Assembly: GCA_023334545.1 (NCBI GenBank)
Contig: JAADVB010000301.1
Location: 1 to 20,189, forward strand
From: Salisapilia sapeloensis
Lineage: Eukaryota > Oomycota > Peronosporomycetes > Peronosporales > Salisapiliaceae
Direction of reading: 5' to 3'
DNA length: 20,189 nucleotides
In this document: in pieces, positions 19,501 through 20,189 of the stretch
How the letters are laid out: every line of letters starts with the position of its first letter
Numbering within the stretch: the first letter of the stretch is position 1
Notes under the pieces: generated by a model
The model's database searches: none
The model's input: the letters and a program-made list of their open reading frames with translations, nothing else
Told to the model about the DNA's origin: nothing
Program-made: the position numbers and the translations under genes

Positions 19501-19502
19501 GT

Positions 19503-20189
19503 ATGATGGAAGTGAAGGATATTGGACCGTATATGCTCAAAAAGGAGCGTCAGACCGGTGACGTGAACGTCTCGGAGCTCACAAACCTGCTGCAGGGTGG
19601 GGAGAAACGGAATGCTCGTCGAAAGGAGTTCCTGAGCATGCTGAAGAAGCACCCAGTACTCTCGGATCGAGACATGATGTTCCGAAACCACACGGAGCGA
19701 TACAATACTGGTCTGAAGAAATCCTACCACTATGTCAAGCTGCTGAGCGATGAGAATATCACCGACAAGGATGATAAGCAATTGCTCTACAGCCTCATCG
19801 GTGAGCCCCTACCCATCGATGTCCATCGAGCGATGTTCACGCCGACGCTCGAGAACCAAGCCGACGATGAGCAGCAGAAAAAGTGGCTGCCGCTCGCCTA
19901 CAACTACAACATCCTCGGTGCATACGCCCAGACGGAGCTCGGTCATGGCTCCAACGTCCAAGGTATCGAGACCACGGCGACCTACGACAAGAAGACGCAA
20001 GAGTTTGAGATTAACTCGCCGACGCTCACAAGCCGCAAGTGGTGGCCAGGTGGACTCGGCAAAACGGACAACTACGCCATCGTCCATGCTCGTCTGTATA
20101 TCGACGGCAAGGACCATGGTGTCCAGGCTTTCCTCGTCCAACTGCGATCGTTGAAAGACCACCAGCCTCTTCCTGGCATCGAAGTCGGC
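19503..20189 (+). CDS. Peroxisomal acyl-CoA oxidase, 5' part
   Basis: An open frame of 229 codons runs to the window edge without a stop. The ATG at 19503 is the first Met after an in-frame TGA at 19431. The N-terminal helical region (KRNARRKEFLSMLKKHP) is followed by the acyl-CoA oxidase middle domain: GAYAQTELGHGSNVQGIETT (FAD and substrate binding), then INSPTLTSRKWWPGGLGK, AIVHARLYIDGK and LKDHQPLPGIEVG. These follow plant and animal ACOX1-type enzymes closely. The enzyme oxidises acyl-CoA to trans-2-enoyl-CoA, passing electrons to oxygen as H2O2, the first step of peroxisomal beta-oxidation. The catalytic Glu and any C-terminal peroxisome signal lie outside the window. Codons are richer in C/G-ending forms (CTC, CTG, ATC, AAG, TAC) than in neighbouring genes, which usually goes with high expression. 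Confidence 0.93.
   Translation, partial: MMEVKDIGPYMLKKERQTGDVNVSELTNLLQGGEKRNARRKEFLSMLKKHPVLSDRDMMFRNHTERYNTGLKKSYHYVKLLSDENITDKDDKQLLYSLIGEPLPIDVHRAMFTPTLENQADDEQQKKWLPLAYNYNILGAYAQTELGHGSNVQGIETTATYDKKTQEFEINSPTLTSRKWWPGGLGKTDNYAIVHARLYIDGKDHGVQAFLVQLRSLKDHQPLPGIEVG

Larger units (their letters stand above)
18786..19502. other. 717-bp gap before acyl-CoA oxidase
   Basis: No gene is supported. Near the GNL3-like stop there is a perfect inverted repeat (18855-18874). A minus-strand open stretch of 66 codons (19038-19238) lacks an ATG at its start and follows a stop codon directly, with no splice acceptor between. It resembles no family I know and may be UTR, a relic or chance. The right end holds the acyl-CoA oxidase promoter. 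Confidence 0.4.

Noticed and set aside
19416-19781. 121-codon minus-strand open frame
   Set aside because: It overlaps the clear acyl-CoA oxidase coding region on the plus strand and has no recognisable content.

Overview
The window reads as nuclear DNA of a compact, gene-dense eukaryote, most likely an oomycete. White-rust (Albugo-like) organisms are my best guess, because the introns are very short and some start sites carry oomycete-type initiator (Inr) motifs. The genus is inference only. All nine genes are eukaryotic families. The 17 introns I could place are 52-65 nt long, and gaps between genes range from about 80 to 875 bp. I see no transposon, CRISPR array, rRNA or convincing tRNA.

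Layout, left to right: a CaMKK-like protein kinase (minus, 129-1685); a five-exon gene for a 1616-residue signalling protein with PH, VPS9, PDZ-like, ankyrin and RasGEF regions (plus, 2356-7433); DNA topoisomerase III beta (minus, three exons, 7595-10296); ER membrane complex subunit 2 (minus, six exons, 10621-11787); a TMF1-type golgin (plus, 11894-14476); a secreted GH17 beta-1,3-glucanase (minus, three exons, 14557-15591); an 874-bp gap with weak hints of a small gene; TRM112, rebuilt here from five small exons (minus, 16466-17130); a nucleostemin/GNL3-type circularly permuted GTPase (plus, 17325-18785); and the 5' part of a peroxisomal acyl-CoA oxidase running off the right edge (plus, from 19503).

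Splicing joins several separate open frames into full-length proteins. The topoisomerase frames give 863 residues, close to the length I recall for human TOP3B. The EMC2 fragments give 294 residues, and the GH17 pieces give 307. Exon choices rest on GT-AG borders, phase and family alignment from memory.

Two divergent pairs stand out. EMC2 and the golgin share a 106-bp spacer and both serve the secretory pathway. TRM112 and the nucleostemin-like GTPase share a 194-bp spacer with three ATTGG (CCAAT-box) motifs, and both serve ribosome production. The most unusual object is the PH-VPS9-PDZ-ANK-RasGEF protein, which would place a Rab5-type and a Ras-type exchange-factor domain in one chain.
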